The position numbers and the translations under genes were made by a program. Shown piece by piece: positions 18,128 through 27,364 of a DNA stretch of 64,000 nt; position 1 is the stretch's first letter; every line of letters begins with the position of its first letter. The DNA lies in assembly GCF_040703125.1 (NCBI RefSeq), contig NZ_CP160035.1, positions 3,768,001-3,832,000 on the forward strand, read 5' to 3'. This DNA is from Flavobacterium ovatum (GTDB lineage: Bacteria > Bacteroidota > Bacteroidia > Flavobacteriales > Flavobacteriaceae). The notes beneath the pieces were generated by a model. That model made no database searches, was not told the origin of the DNA, and saw only the letters and a program-made list of their open reading frames with translations.

Positions 18128-19420
18128 CTAGTTTTTTAAATTATCCGTTTGTTGTTGGATGCGTTCCAGCTGTTTTTCACTTAATTTATGGGTATAATGA
18201 AATTCTGGACTATAATTATAATGATGTTCTTTCATTTGTTGATCGTCTATAGTTTGACTTAAATCACAATCAAAACGAGCTAGAATTGTATGGTTCCAAT
18301 CGCCTCCAGCATTAATAAAATGTGAAATCCCCCAAGTAATTCCTTGTCCGTTTTTGGTATCTGTAAAAGCATCAGGTACAAATGGCCCTGCTGCGACTGG
18401 AAGTAATTCTGTGATAGAAGCGATTTCAAAATTGACCCAGTCTTTTGCGTATTGAATGGTATTGTGTTCCATTCCGTCTTTAATAATTAAGGCCGCTACG
18501 CCTTCTTTATACGGGAACAAAGTGGTTTCGTGACCCGAATTCAATACTGGATTTAGTGGATGTTTTGTAAACGGCCCCAATGGATTATCGGCAATTGCCA
18601 AACCTTGCATTCTTATTTTTGAAGGATTCAATTCTGGTTTTTTATCGAAATCTCCTTTATAGTACAAATAAATCTTCCCATCATGTACAAGAGGATACGG
18701 ATCATGGATAGAATATTGGTCCCACGAACCTTCAGGTCCATTAGGAATAACTACTTTGTTTGCCGAAGTCCAAGGTCCATCGGGAGAATCAGCATAAGAA
18801 ACCGCCACAGGACAAAAATCACCTCGTAAACCGCTAGCTTCCATAAATGCTTGGTAATACAAATAATATTTTCCTTTGAACTTCAAAATGTCTGATGTAG
18901 TTACCGAGCGCCAACCCGCTTGAGGTTTTGGAGGACGCGCTACTGCAATCCCTTGTTCTTCCCAAGTAAATCCGTCCTTGCTAGTGGCATACCAAATATC
19001 CGCCAAATCCCAATCGGAAGATGGAATAACGTCTGTAGCTTCTTTAGCTCTCGACATTCCAACTGCTTTTACTGCTGTCTTGCGACCTGTATACCAAACG
19101 TAATACTTACCATTTTCGAAAATAACTTTGGATGGGTCACGTCGTGTAATCGTTCCGTCTCCGCCATTATAATCAAACCCTTTTAATTCGGTGTATTTAA
19201 ATTGTGTGTACAATTCATTTTGTTCTGGCCGAATGGCTTCGTATGCGTCATAATTACGCGCTACTGCTGCACTCAAAGGGCGATTGGGTTTTTCTTTAGG
19301 AATAAAATATGGGAATTCTTCGGTTGTAACTTGCGATTTTTCTTTCCCGTTTTTTTCCTGTGCTTGGATTTGCCCTATATATAGAACGAAACCAATTGCT
19401 ACTAAAAATATATTTTTCAT
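18128..19420 (-). CDS. GH117 exo-alpha-3,6-anhydrogalactosidase
   Basis: The 430-residue protein has a signal peptide to about residue 20. The five-bladed propeller of GH117 is easily recognised: SAAVARNYDAYEAIRP (N-terminal dimerisation helix), TRRDPSKV, YYVWYTGRKT, DWDLADIWYATSKDGFTW, SIHDPYPL and SGHETTLFP. Characterised GH117 enzymes remove the non-reducing 3,6-anhydro-L-galactose from neoagaro-oligosaccharides. The conserved RRDPSK, IHDPYP and GHETTLF segments hold the active-site acids and metal-coordinating residues. In a locus with GH82 and GH150-like genes the true substrate may be a carrageenan-type or hybrid oligosaccharide. It is in tight operon with the beta-helix gene (19-base gap). 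Confidence 0.9.
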   Translation of the reverse strand: MKNIFLVAIGFVLYIGQIQAQEKNGKEKSQVTTEEFPYFIPKEKPNRPLSAAVARNYDAYEAIRPEQNELYTQFKYTELKGFDYNGGDGTITRRDPSKVIFENGKYYVWYTGRKTAVKAVGMSRAKEATDVIPSSDWDLADIWYATSKDGFTWEEQGIAVARPPKPQAGWRSVTTSDILKFKGKYYLYYQAFMEASGLRGDFCPVAVSYADSPDGPWTSANKVVIPNGPEGSWDQYSIHDPYPLVHDGKIYLYYKGDFDKKPELNPSKIRMQGLAIADNPLGPFTKHPLNPVLNSGHETTLFPYKEGVAALIIKDGMEHNTIQYAKDWVNFEIASITELLPVAAGPFVPDAFTDTKNGQGITWGISHFINAGGDWNHTILARFDCDLSQTIDDQQMKEHHYNYSPEFHYTHKLSEKQLERIQQQTDNLKN

Positions 19421-19439
19421 CTGTTTTTCAAATTACTTT

Positions 19440-21434
19440 TTATCTTTTCGATTTAGCCTTATTAATAAATTCTAACTTTTCATAGTCATTTCCTGGAATC
19501 CACGCAAAACCTTCGGGAGTCCAATCTACACCAGCAGTCCATGCTTTTCCGCCAAATTCATAGGCACCCAAATCTGGTGCAGCTCCTATAAATCCGTCCG
19601 TTATTTTTTTGATTTTATTGGCTTTATCAATTATTGGAGAATCTTTTAAAGGCATAAAAAGAGTATTCTTTTCGATCGAAAATGGCAAAGTAGAAAACTG
19701 AACATTGTTTTTGAAATCATTGTCTGCTTCTGTTCCTTCAAACTCTTTTTCGTCTACTCTATATTTAGTTCCATCACCAGAATGCCACCAAGGACGTACA
19801 TCTGAAATATTGTTGTACAAGGTATTTTCTGCTACATTGGTTTGGACACCGTCTCTTTTTGGTACCCAACTATCAATAAGGGCTTGTTCTGCATGACCTA
19901 CATTCCAAAAAGTATTGTTGTAAATTTCATTTTTAACGGCATTCCAATTCAAATGCAAACCACCCCATTCTATATCCCAAACTACATTGTGGTGCACAAT
20001 ATATCCCGCTGCATTGTTGTCAAGATAAATACCCACTGCTTTTTTACCCGCATGTTTTGCGCCATACGCATCATGAAACCAGTTGTGATGTACTTCCACA
20101 TTTACAGGAATACTTCTTCCGGTGACATAAAACAATCCTCCATCGGCTCCCGAAATCAAACATTTTTGAACGTGATTATACCCAAACTCACTATCATCAC
20201 CCGTAACTTTCACTCCATCACGAGCGGAACCATAGAAGGAATTTTTTAAAATTTTATTTCTTGCACCACTACTATTCAGCAGTTGCGCATGAATACCAAT
20301 AGTATTGAAATATTGAATGATATTATTTTCGATTCTGTTATCCTCAGCATCTTTACTTACTATAATACCGTTCACAGTCCCACTTTCTAAAACACATTTT
20401 TCAATGGTGTTATTAGACCCATTTAAGATTTGAATGGCGGCGTCACTTAATGCTGCACCGCTTAAATTGGTAATCAATTTATCAGATCCGTGTTTGACCA
20501 TGCAGTTGGTTATTTCATTATGATTTCCTTTGATGGTAATCATTCCTCCAAAAAAATTAAGCTTATTAAAATGAATGTAATCTCTGGTAATTTCGGACGT
20601 ATTTACACGAGCAGTAACTTCTACCAAGTCATTATTTGGATTTTTACCTTCGGGAGCATACAAGTAAAGTTCTTTTTTTTGAGTGTCATAATACCATTCT
20701 TTTGGTGCATCAAGCGCTTCTAATTTATTCATTAGATAAAAAATACCTCGATGACCATTCTCTGTACGCGTCGGGCTATGGGTGTCTCCAAAAGGCCATC
20801 TATCTGGCAATGTTTCAAAATGAATTCGATTCAAATCTTTTTCATAGTTGGTAATGGTACGTTCCCAACTGCAACCGCTATGCGCACCTAGGTAATGAAT
20901 AGTTCCGCCAGTCCAATCGATATTCGGAATTTCGTTATTAGAAATATAAGACATAGAATACGTCCCTTTGGTCATATCGATGTATTTGGCATCCAACGTA
21001 TATTCATCATTGTCAGTGTCATTTGGCCAACGAGCCAATTGCATTTTTTTCGAATTAAAAAAGACATTATTCCCGTCTCCTAATCCTAAATTGACACCCG
21101 ATTTTTTATAAATATTTCCAGAATATTTTTCCCAACCCGAAACTTGATCGGTTGCCGAAACAATGACAATATCATTTTCGAAAGAGGTAAACAAAATTGG
21201 TTTGGATGCAGTACCTGAATTCTTCGGTACAATATTTTCACGATAAGTGCCTTTGTGAATGTAGCAAACATCTCCTTTGACCATAATTGCAGCTGCCTGA
21301 GATATGGTTTTGAAAGGATTTGATACGGAACCATTTCCAAGAGATTTATTGGTACAATCTACATGGTATTCTTTTGCAGTAACATTAAATGCTATTGCAA
21401 AAAGCAGGAACAAAAATTGATAGTTTTTTTTCAT
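19440..21434 (-). CDS. Secreted right-handed beta-helix protein, putative polysaccharide-active enzyme
   Basis: The 664-residue protein has a signal peptide to about residue 20. The N-terminus contains a DUF1565-like segment (NGSVSNPFKTISQAAAI, then GDVCYIHKGTYRE). From about residue 290 to 530 it has regular parallel-beta-helix turns (N-x-I-x-x-C, NNTIEKCV, NRIENNI). The C-terminus ends in PDLGAYEFGG, common in this group. The fold is shared by GH110, GH82, GH28 and several lyases, but I cannot assign a CAZy family. It sits inside the GH2-GH2-GH117-GH29 operon with 19- and 29-base gaps, so it very likely acts on the same glycan. It is a candidate for a new or divergent activity. Confidence 0.7.
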   Translation of the reverse strand: MKKNYQFLFLLFAIAFNVTAKEYHVDCTNKSLGNGSVSNPFKTISQAAAIMVKGDVCYIHKGTYRENIVPKNSGTASKPILFTSFENDIVIVSATDQVSGWEKYSGNIYKKSGVNLGLGDGNNVFFNSKKMQLARWPNDTDNDEYTLDAKYIDMTKGTYSMSYISNNEIPNIDWTGGTIHYLGAHSGCSWERTITNYEKDLNRIHFETLPDRWPFGDTHSPTRTENGHRGIFYLMNKLEALDAPKEWYYDTQKKELYLYAPEGKNPNNDLVEVTARVNTSEITRDYIHFNKLNFFGGMITIKGNHNEITNCMVKHGSDKLITNLSGAALSDAAIQILNGSNNTIEKCVLESGTVNGIIVSKDAEDNRIENNIIQYFNTIGIHAQLLNSSGARNKILKNSFYGSARDGVKVTGDDSEFGYNHVQKCLISGADGGLFYVTGRSIPVNVEVHHNWFHDAYGAKHAGKKAVGIYLDNNAAGYIVHHNVVWDIEWGGLHLNWNAVKNEIYNNTFWNVGHAEQALIDSWVPKRDGVQTNVAENTLYNNISDVRPWWHSGDGTKYRVDEKEFEGTEADNDFKNNVQFSTLPFSIEKNTLFMPLKDSPIIDKANKIKKITDGFIGAAPDLGAYEFGGKAWTAGVDWTPEGFAWIPGNDYEKLEFINKAKSKR

Positions 21435-21463
21435 TTTAGAAATTATAAAGGTTGGTTGGAAAG

Positions 21464-24313
21464 TTAAAATTCAAAAGTTAAATCTATAATTATAGGCTCG
21501 TCATCATTACCGAAAATATTTTCGGGATTTCCTTGCGGACCTGTTCTCTCTGCTTCTTGGAATTTGGTACCTATAGCAGGAATATTTTTTACAAACGATA
21601 TATCTCCCACAGGAAAATCTTTGACTGTTGCTCCTTTTTGTGGGTCTACTGGTTGTTTTGGTGTCAACATTCGTAAAAAAGTTGCATCAGATTTGCAATA
21701 AACCGTAAAACCATTGTTGTTGTTTCCTTTTAGTTTCATCCAATATAAACTAGAGAAGAATCCTTTGAATTCAGGATATACAAAACCCGATTCACCCGTA
21801 ACGGTATTGTTATAGTCGTTTTCCCAAACGTTGAATTTAGTTCCTTTCATCCTGTTTCGCCAAACTCGGTAAGGACCATCACCCAACCATTTCATGCCGT
21901 TGACTTCTTGTTCAGGAAAAGAAAATGAAATACCCATATAACCCGTTACTTTCTTCTGACTTCTCATTTCGACTTTCAAATCAACCAAACCATTCGGGTG
22001 TATTGTCCACTTTATATAATCTTGCGTCGTTTCGGTATTTTCATCCCATTTATAGTACTTTTTATTCTTTTTAAACAAAGCGATAACTTCTGTTTTAGTA
22101 TCAGACTTTTTCACAAAAACCGTATCGATTTTCCCTTTATGACCTAAAATAATTGGCCCTTCGTTTAACGGAATTAGCTTTCCATTAGCAATCACTTCTT
22201 GCAATAAACCGGTAGTTTTAGAAAATTTAAAAGTCTTATTATTAGCAGTTACCAGAATCTGTTCGTTTTTAATTTCAGAAGAAACGATTCCTTTAATTTC
22301 TGCAATACTTCTTTCTGAATTTAATTTTTCAGGCGTTTTTACAGGATACGACCAGGTGAATAGTTCCTTTCCGTGTGGATCTGTCGCTGTTAAATAAAGT
22401 GCATCAGCCGATTTCCAATTTTGTGGTTTTTCTACTGAGAAAGTACCTTTTTCGTTAGGTTCTAGATTTGGTAATTTTACATTACTTTGTGACAATACTT
22501 TAAATTCAATTTTTTCATTTGGACCATTAAACTGCACCCATTTAGCCGTCATCACACATTCGTTAAGATTGGTAAAGTGGTACCTGTTTTCCACCTGAAA
22601 AATCCCTGAAAAATCATCTCGTATAAAACGGTCTGCAATTGCTATTGGCGACCAAACTTCTTTAATGGTGAAGTAACTACCTTCTTTTTCTCCATAAGGA
22701 CCTACAATTCCGTCGGGTGCGTGATTTCCATCAAAATCAATTTCGTTATTTTTGTCGGTTCGAATGACTCCTTCATCTGCAAAATCCCATAAAAAACCTC
22801 CAGCTGCCAATGGCATATTCCACATTTGTTTCCAATAATCATCCAAACCAGCTCCGTGACCGCCATCATATAAACCGTGTAAAAACTCCGTTGGAAAATA
22901 AATTTTGTCCTTTGCAGGGCCATCATAAGCAAAAACATGATAGTTAGGATAGTGCATCGTATTTGTTTTTCTGAAGATATTCCAAGGATGTATTACCTCT
23001 CTTTTTTGAATGTCCCATTTTGCAAAATCATTGTCTAATGCTGTGTTCCAACCGGTTTCATTTCCATTTGCCCACAATACAATCGAAGGATGATTTACAT
23101 CTCGAACTAGCATTTCTTTGATGATTTTTTGTCCTACTTTCGTATCCAAATAGGGGGTATGCCAAGTACACATTTCATCAATTACAAACAAACCTAGCGA
23201 ATCACAGACCTGCAAGAAGTGTTTGTCTGGCGGATAATGCGACATACGAACCGCGTTCATATTCATATCCTTCATCATTTTAACGTGCTCAATACTCAAC
23301 TCTTTTGAAGTGGTTCTACCCGAAGTTGGATAAAAAGAATGTCTGTTTACGCCTTTGAATTTTATCTGTTTTCCATTCACATAAATTCCGTCACTTTCAC
23401 GGACTTCGATTGTTCGAAAGCCAATTTTTTCAATTTTAGTATGTAAGGTAGCTCCATTTTTATCTAACAAACTCATTTGAAGTTGGTACATCCTTGGTTT
23501 CTCTGGATTCCACGATTTTATGTTAACTGCTTTAGTTGAAATAGTCCAATTACCATTCTCTTTTTTGAAATCAGTAATGGTCAAATCTTGCAGTTTTTTT
23601 CCTGAAATATCAGCAAGAACAACACTTACTTTCTCTGCCTTTTTCGAAGAAATTACCAGCGCTGTCTTTATTTCACCATTTGCTTTTGCATCAATAGCCA
23701 CTCTTTCAATATGGTCTTTTGGTAGTACTTCAAGAGAAACGGGCCTGAAAATTCCACCAAAAATCCAAAAATCTGCATCTCGTTCAGCAGCGTTAATTGA
23801 TTTATTGGCAGAGACTTTATTCACTTTTACTTCCAAAAGATTTTCCGCACCATATTTTACCAAATTGGTAATCGAATATTTGAATTCATAAAAAGCTCCT
23901 TGATGAATTTCGCCCGCCAGTTTGCCATTTATTTTCACTTCGGCATCAGTCATTACACCTTCAAAAACGATTTTAAGCTCTTTGTTTTTCCATTCCTTCG
24001 GAACCAAAAATTGGTGTTTATACAATCCGTATTCATCATGTATTTTTCGGTCTGTATCTCTTTTGTCGTGTCCATAGTTATAGGCTCCAAAACCTTGTAA
24101 TTCCCAACAAGAGGGAACGCCTATTTTTGCCCATTTACCACTTTGCATTCCATCCGAACAATAAAAATCCCATAGTACCATATCGTCTTTACCCGTTCCA
24201 GACAGGTATTTTATGGTTGTTTGTGTATTTTCAGCAGTTTGTTGTGCCTTCGCATTCGAGAAAAAAAGCAAACTAACGAAACAGCTAATTGCAAAAATTT
24301 TATATATTTTCAT
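21464..24313 (-). CDS. GH2 beta-galactosidase-type enzyme, second of a tandem pair
   Basis: The 949-residue protein has a signal peptide to about residue 24. Domains in order: sugar-binding jelly roll (about 40-200), Ig-like domain (about 205-300), TIM barrel (about 305-590), then two beta-sandwich domains. The acid/base Glu is at about 419 in WANGNETGW and the nucleophile at about 476 in PTEFLHG. The barrel entry HYPPDKHFLQVCDSLG is typical of GH2. The likely role is exo-release of beta-linked galactose from desulfated oligosaccharides. It is very similar along its whole length to the upstream neighbour (26-base gap), so the pair arose by tandem duplication and may split 4-sulfated, 2-sulfated or unsulfated substrates. 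Confidence 0.92.
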   Translation of the reverse strand: MKIYKIFAISCFVSLLFFSNAKAQQTAENTQTTIKYLSGTGKDDMVLWDFYCSDGMQSGKWAKIGVPSCWELQGFGAYNYGHDKRDTDRKIHDEYGLYKHQFLVPKEWKNKELKIVFEGVMTDAEVKINGKLAGEIHQGAFYEFKYSITNLVKYGAENLLEVKVNKVSANKSINAAERDADFWIFGGIFRPVSLEVLPKDHIERVAIDAKANGEIKTALVISSKKAEKVSVVLADISGKKLQDLTITDFKKENGNWTISTKAVNIKSWNPEKPRMYQLQMSLLDKNGATLHTKIEKIGFRTIEVRESDGIYVNGKQIKFKGVNRHSFYPTSGRTTSKELSIEHVKMMKDMNMNAVRMSHYPPDKHFLQVCDSLGLFVIDEMCTWHTPYLDTKVGQKIIKEMLVRDVNHPSIVLWANGNETGWNTALDNDFAKWDIQKREVIHPWNIFRKTNTMHYPNYHVFAYDGPAKDKIYFPTEFLHGLYDGGHGAGLDDYWKQMWNMPLAAGGFLWDFADEGVIRTDKNNEIDFDGNHAPDGIVGPYGEKEGSYFTIKEVWSPIAIADRFIRDDFSGIFQVENRYHFTNLNECVMTAKWVQFNGPNEKIEFKVLSQSNVKLPNLEPNEKGTFSVEKPQNWKSADALYLTATDPHGKELFTWSYPVKTPEKLNSERSIAEIKGIVSSEIKNEQILVTANNKTFKFSKTTGLLQEVIANGKLIPLNEGPIILGHKGKIDTVFVKKSDTKTEVIALFKKNKKYYKWDENTETTQDYIKWTIHPNGLVDLKVEMRSQKKVTGYMGISFSFPEQEVNGMKWLGDGPYRVWRNRMKGTKFNVWENDYNNTVTGESGFVYPEFKGFFSSLYWMKLKGNNNNGFTVYCKSDATFLRMLTPKQPVDPQKGATVKDFPVGDISFVKNIPAIGTKFQEAERTGPQGNPENIFGNDDEPIIIDLTFEF

Positions 24314-24339
24314 ATTTTAGTTTTCTTAAATGTTGGGAA

Positions 24340-27177
24340 TTAAAATTCAAAAGTCAGGTCGATAGTAATAGGCTCATCATCATTACCGAAAAAATGTTCC
24401 GAGTTTCCGTGTGGCCCCATCGTATCTGGATCTTGAAACTTTGTACCAATTCCCGGAATATTTTTTACGAATGAAATATCACCTACGGGGAATTTAGGAC
24501 TCAATCTTCCATTTTTATCTTCCTGCGGTTTATCTGGAGTTAGCATTCGTAAATAAGTGTGCGTCGAATGACAATAGACCGTAAAACCATTATCGTCTTT
24601 CCCTTTTAATTTTGTCCAGTAGACACTAGAGAAAAATCCTTTAAATTCAGGATATACAAAACCAGATTCTCCAGTTATGGTATTATTATAATCATTTTCC
24701 CAAACCTGAAATTTAGTTCCTTTCATGCGGTTTCGCCACACACGATAAGGACCATCGCCAAGCCATTTCATTCCTGCGACTTCTTTTTCTGGAAACGAAA
24801 ATGTAATTCCTCTATACTCTTTTAAGTTTCTAAAACCTTTAAATTCCACTTTTACATCCAGTAATCCATTGGAATGCACGGTCCATTTAATGATGTCTTT
24901 GCCATATTCTTTAATGGTTGACCAAGATGGGGATTTGACTGCTTTTTCAAAAGTGACTGTAATTTCTACTTTATCTTTTAGATTTTGAACCGTAACATTT
25001 TCTATTTTGTCTTTTTGACTTAAAATAATTGGACCATTGTTTAGCGGAATAACCTTAGAACCTTTCATTACTTTTTGAAGTAAGCCAGTCGTTTCAGAGA
25101 AAACATAGGTCATTTTATTAGCCACAACTTTTATCGAATTATCTTTAGTTTCGGACAATAAATTTCCACCAACTGCATAATCAATTAAAGGCGAATTCAG
25201 CTGTTTTGGTGTTGAAACAGGATAAGTCCAAGTAAAAATTTCTTTACCGTAAGGGTCTGTTGCGGTCAAATGTAGTGCGTCTGCCGATTTCCAATTTTGA
25301 GGTAGTTCAACCGTAAACTTCCCTTTTTCAGCTGGATTTAGACTTGGCATTTTTACAATTCCTTCTGCCATTACTTTTGGTCTTGATTTTCCTTCTGGCC
25401 CATCAAATTTCAACCACTTTGCAGTCATTTTACATTGGTCCAAATTGGTGTAGTGGTACCTGTTTTCTAATCTAAAAACGCCATTAAAATCATTGGTAAT
25501 AAATCTATCTTCGATATAAATTGGCGACCAAATCTCTTTAATTGTAAAATAACTCGCTTCTTTTTCGCCATAAGGGCCTACAATTCCGTCAGCGGCTTTA
25601 TTTCCTTGCAAATCAATTTCGTTATTTCTATCTGTTCTTTCGATTCCTTCATCTGCAAAATCCCAAAGAAATCCTCCTGCGCTTAAGGGAGTATTCCACA
25701 TTAGATTCCAATAATCATCCAAACCAGCTCCATGTCCGCCATCGTATAACCCGTGTAGAAATTCGGTTGGAAACAAAATTTTCTCCATCGAATAGGAATC
25801 GTTTACCAAAGAATGGTAAGGGCTGTAATGAATCGTATTTGTTTTTTTGAAGATGCTCCAAGGGTGAATAACCTCACGTTTTTGAATATCCCATTTTGTA
25901 TAGTCATCATCAACTTCTGTGTTCCAACCTTGCTCATTACCATTTGCCCAAAGTAAAATGGACGGGTGATTTACATCACGAACGACAGTCTCTTTTACTA
26001 GTTTACGGGCTACTTTTGTGTCCAATATTGGGTTGTGCCAAGTACAAACTTCATCAATAACAAACAATCCCAAAGAGTCACATACTTCTAGAAAATGAAC
26101 ATCTGGCGGATAATGAGACATACGCACCGCATTCATATTCATATCTTTCATCATTTTTACATCATCAATACTAATCTTTTTTGAAGTGGTACGTCCCGAA
26201 GAAGGATGAAACGAGTGGCGATTGACACCTTTAAATTTAATTCGCTCGCCATTTACATAAATACCATCCCCTTCAACAATTTTTACCGTTCTAAAACCAA
26301 TTCGTTTGCTTACAGCATGTAGAACTTGTTTCTTATTATTAAGGATTTCAATATTTAAAGTGTATAAATTGGGGAACTCTGGATTCCAAGTTTTTATCCC
26401 GTTGGCCTTGGTTGTCACCGTCCATTTGTCTTTTGATTGCGTTGCTTTTTCAACCTTTAAATCTTGAATTTTTTTTCCATTACTATCCGATAAGAACATT
26501 TGAACTGAACTAGCTTTTTGAGAGGTAGTAAAAAGATCGGCAGCAATAGTTCCGTCTGCTTTTGCATCAATAGCCACACGTTCTATGTTATCTTTTGGAA
26601 AAACTTGCAAGTACACAGGTCTGTATATTCCACCAAAAACCCAAAAATCAGCTTCACGTTCTGCAAAATTGATGGATGCATTAGCCGATACTTTGTTTAC
26701 TTTTACTTCCAAGACATTGTCTTTTCCATATTTTAATAATTTGCTAATAGCATATTTAAATTCATAGAAGGCACCTTGGTGAATTTCTCCAGCTAACTTT
26801 CCATTGATTTTAACTTCGGCATCGGTCATTACGCCTTCAAATACGATTTGTACCTCTTTATTATTCCAGTCTTTCGGAACTTTAAAGGTGTGTTTGTACA
26901 AGCCAAATTCCTTTGCTCTTTTATCTGAATCGTCACTACCATAATTATAGGTTCCAAATCCTTTTTGCTCCCAACAAGATGGTACTCCAATTGACGTCCA
27001 TTTGCCACTTTTTCTTCCATCTGAACAAAAGAAATCCCAATCTACTAAATGATCTTTATCGGTACCTGATAAATAATGAATCTCAGTTTTTTGATTTTTA
27101 GAAATAGGTAGATTCTGAGCCAGTGATGCATAGCTATTCAGAATTAAAATTAGGAACAATGCTGTAAACTTTTGCAT
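24340..27177 (-). CDS. GH2 beta-galactosidase-type enzyme, first of a tandem pair
   Basis: The 945-residue protein has a signal peptide to about residue 20 and the same five-domain GH2 layout as its downstream paralogue. The acid/base Glu is at about 415 (WANGNEQGW) and the nucleophile at about 472 (FPTEFLHG). Differences from the paralogue cluster in the second domain and in a segment near residues 450-465 that should border the active site. It heads the long minus-strand operon. Its start is divergent from a regulator gene across a 187-base gap with a TACATTTG promoter box and an inverted-repeat operator, so this is the best-supported regulated promoter in the window. Confidence 0.92.
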   Translation of the reverse strand: MQKFTALFLILILNSYASLAQNLPISKNQKTEIHYLSGTDKDHLVDWDFFCSDGRKSGKWTSIGVPSCWEQKGFGTYNYGSDDSDKRAKEFGLYKHTFKVPKDWNNKEVQIVFEGVMTDAEVKINGKLAGEIHQGAFYEFKYAISKLLKYGKDNVLEVKVNKVSANASINFAEREADFWVFGGIYRPVYLQVFPKDNIERVAIDAKADGTIAADLFTTSQKASSVQMFLSDSNGKKIQDLKVEKATQSKDKWTVTTKANGIKTWNPEFPNLYTLNIEILNNKKQVLHAVSKRIGFRTVKIVEGDGIYVNGERIKFKGVNRHSFHPSSGRTTSKKISIDDVKMMKDMNMNAVRMSHYPPDVHFLEVCDSLGLFVIDEVCTWHNPILDTKVARKLVKETVVRDVNHPSILLWANGNEQGWNTEVDDDYTKWDIQKREVIHPWSIFKKTNTIHYSPYHSLVNDSYSMEKILFPTEFLHGLYDGGHGAGLDDYWNLMWNTPLSAGGFLWDFADEGIERTDRNNEIDLQGNKAADGIVGPYGEKEASYFTIKEIWSPIYIEDRFITNDFNGVFRLENRYHYTNLDQCKMTAKWLKFDGPEGKSRPKVMAEGIVKMPSLNPAEKGKFTVELPQNWKSADALHLTATDPYGKEIFTWTYPVSTPKQLNSPLIDYAVGGNLLSETKDNSIKVVANKMTYVFSETTGLLQKVMKGSKVIPLNNGPIILSQKDKIENVTVQNLKDKVEITVTFEKAVKSPSWSTIKEYGKDIIKWTVHSNGLLDVKVEFKGFRNLKEYRGITFSFPEKEVAGMKWLGDGPYRVWRNRMKGTKFQVWENDYNNTITGESGFVYPEFKGFFSSVYWTKLKGKDDNGFTVYCHSTHTYLRMLTPDKPQEDKNGRLSPKFPVGDISFVKNIPGIGTKFQDPDTMGPHGNSEHFFGNDDEPITIDLTFEF

Positions 27178-27262
27178 GTGGAGTTGGTTTTTGGTTAACT
27201 TTTAGAAGGGTTTAAATCGAAATAACTTCCAAATAAGAAATATTATTTATATATGAATACTT

Positions 27263-27270
27263 CAAATGTA
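27263..27270 (-). promoter_or_regulatory. Bacteroidota -7 box for the GH2 operon
   Basis: TACATTTG (minus strand) matches the Bacteroidota TAnnTTTG consensus. It lies 85 bases upstream of the GH2 start. The operator half-site begins 22 bases further upstream, over the expected -33 region, as for an activator site. No TTTG -33 box is obvious, which fits activator dependence. Confidence 0.55.
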
Positions 27271-27288
27271 TCTAATTAATAATCTTTA

Positions 27289-27333
27289 TGTAACTTTAAC
27301 CACTCTTTAACAGTAGCTATAACGGTTAAAGTT
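27289..27333. promoter_or_regulatory. Inverted-repeat operator between GH2 operon and regulator
   Basis: AACTTTAACC (27292-27301) and GGTTAAAGTT (27324-27333) are perfect 10-base inverted copies, 32 bases centre to centre (about three helix turns). The right half extends to the 14-mer AACTTTAACCGTTA when read on the minus strand (27320-27333). The same 14-mer occurs at 31329-31342, in the gap in front of the second regulator. The left half, with flanks, reads TGTAACTTTAACC, also identical at 31326-31338. I infer a binding site for one or both regulators. Confidence 0.7.
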
Positions 27334-27364
27334 GTAAATAAAACATTGAAATACAGTTATTTAA

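Noticed and set aside
19842..20249. 135-residue plus-strand frame
   Set aside because: It overlaps the beta-helix gene on the other strand, with no promoter or recognisable domain.
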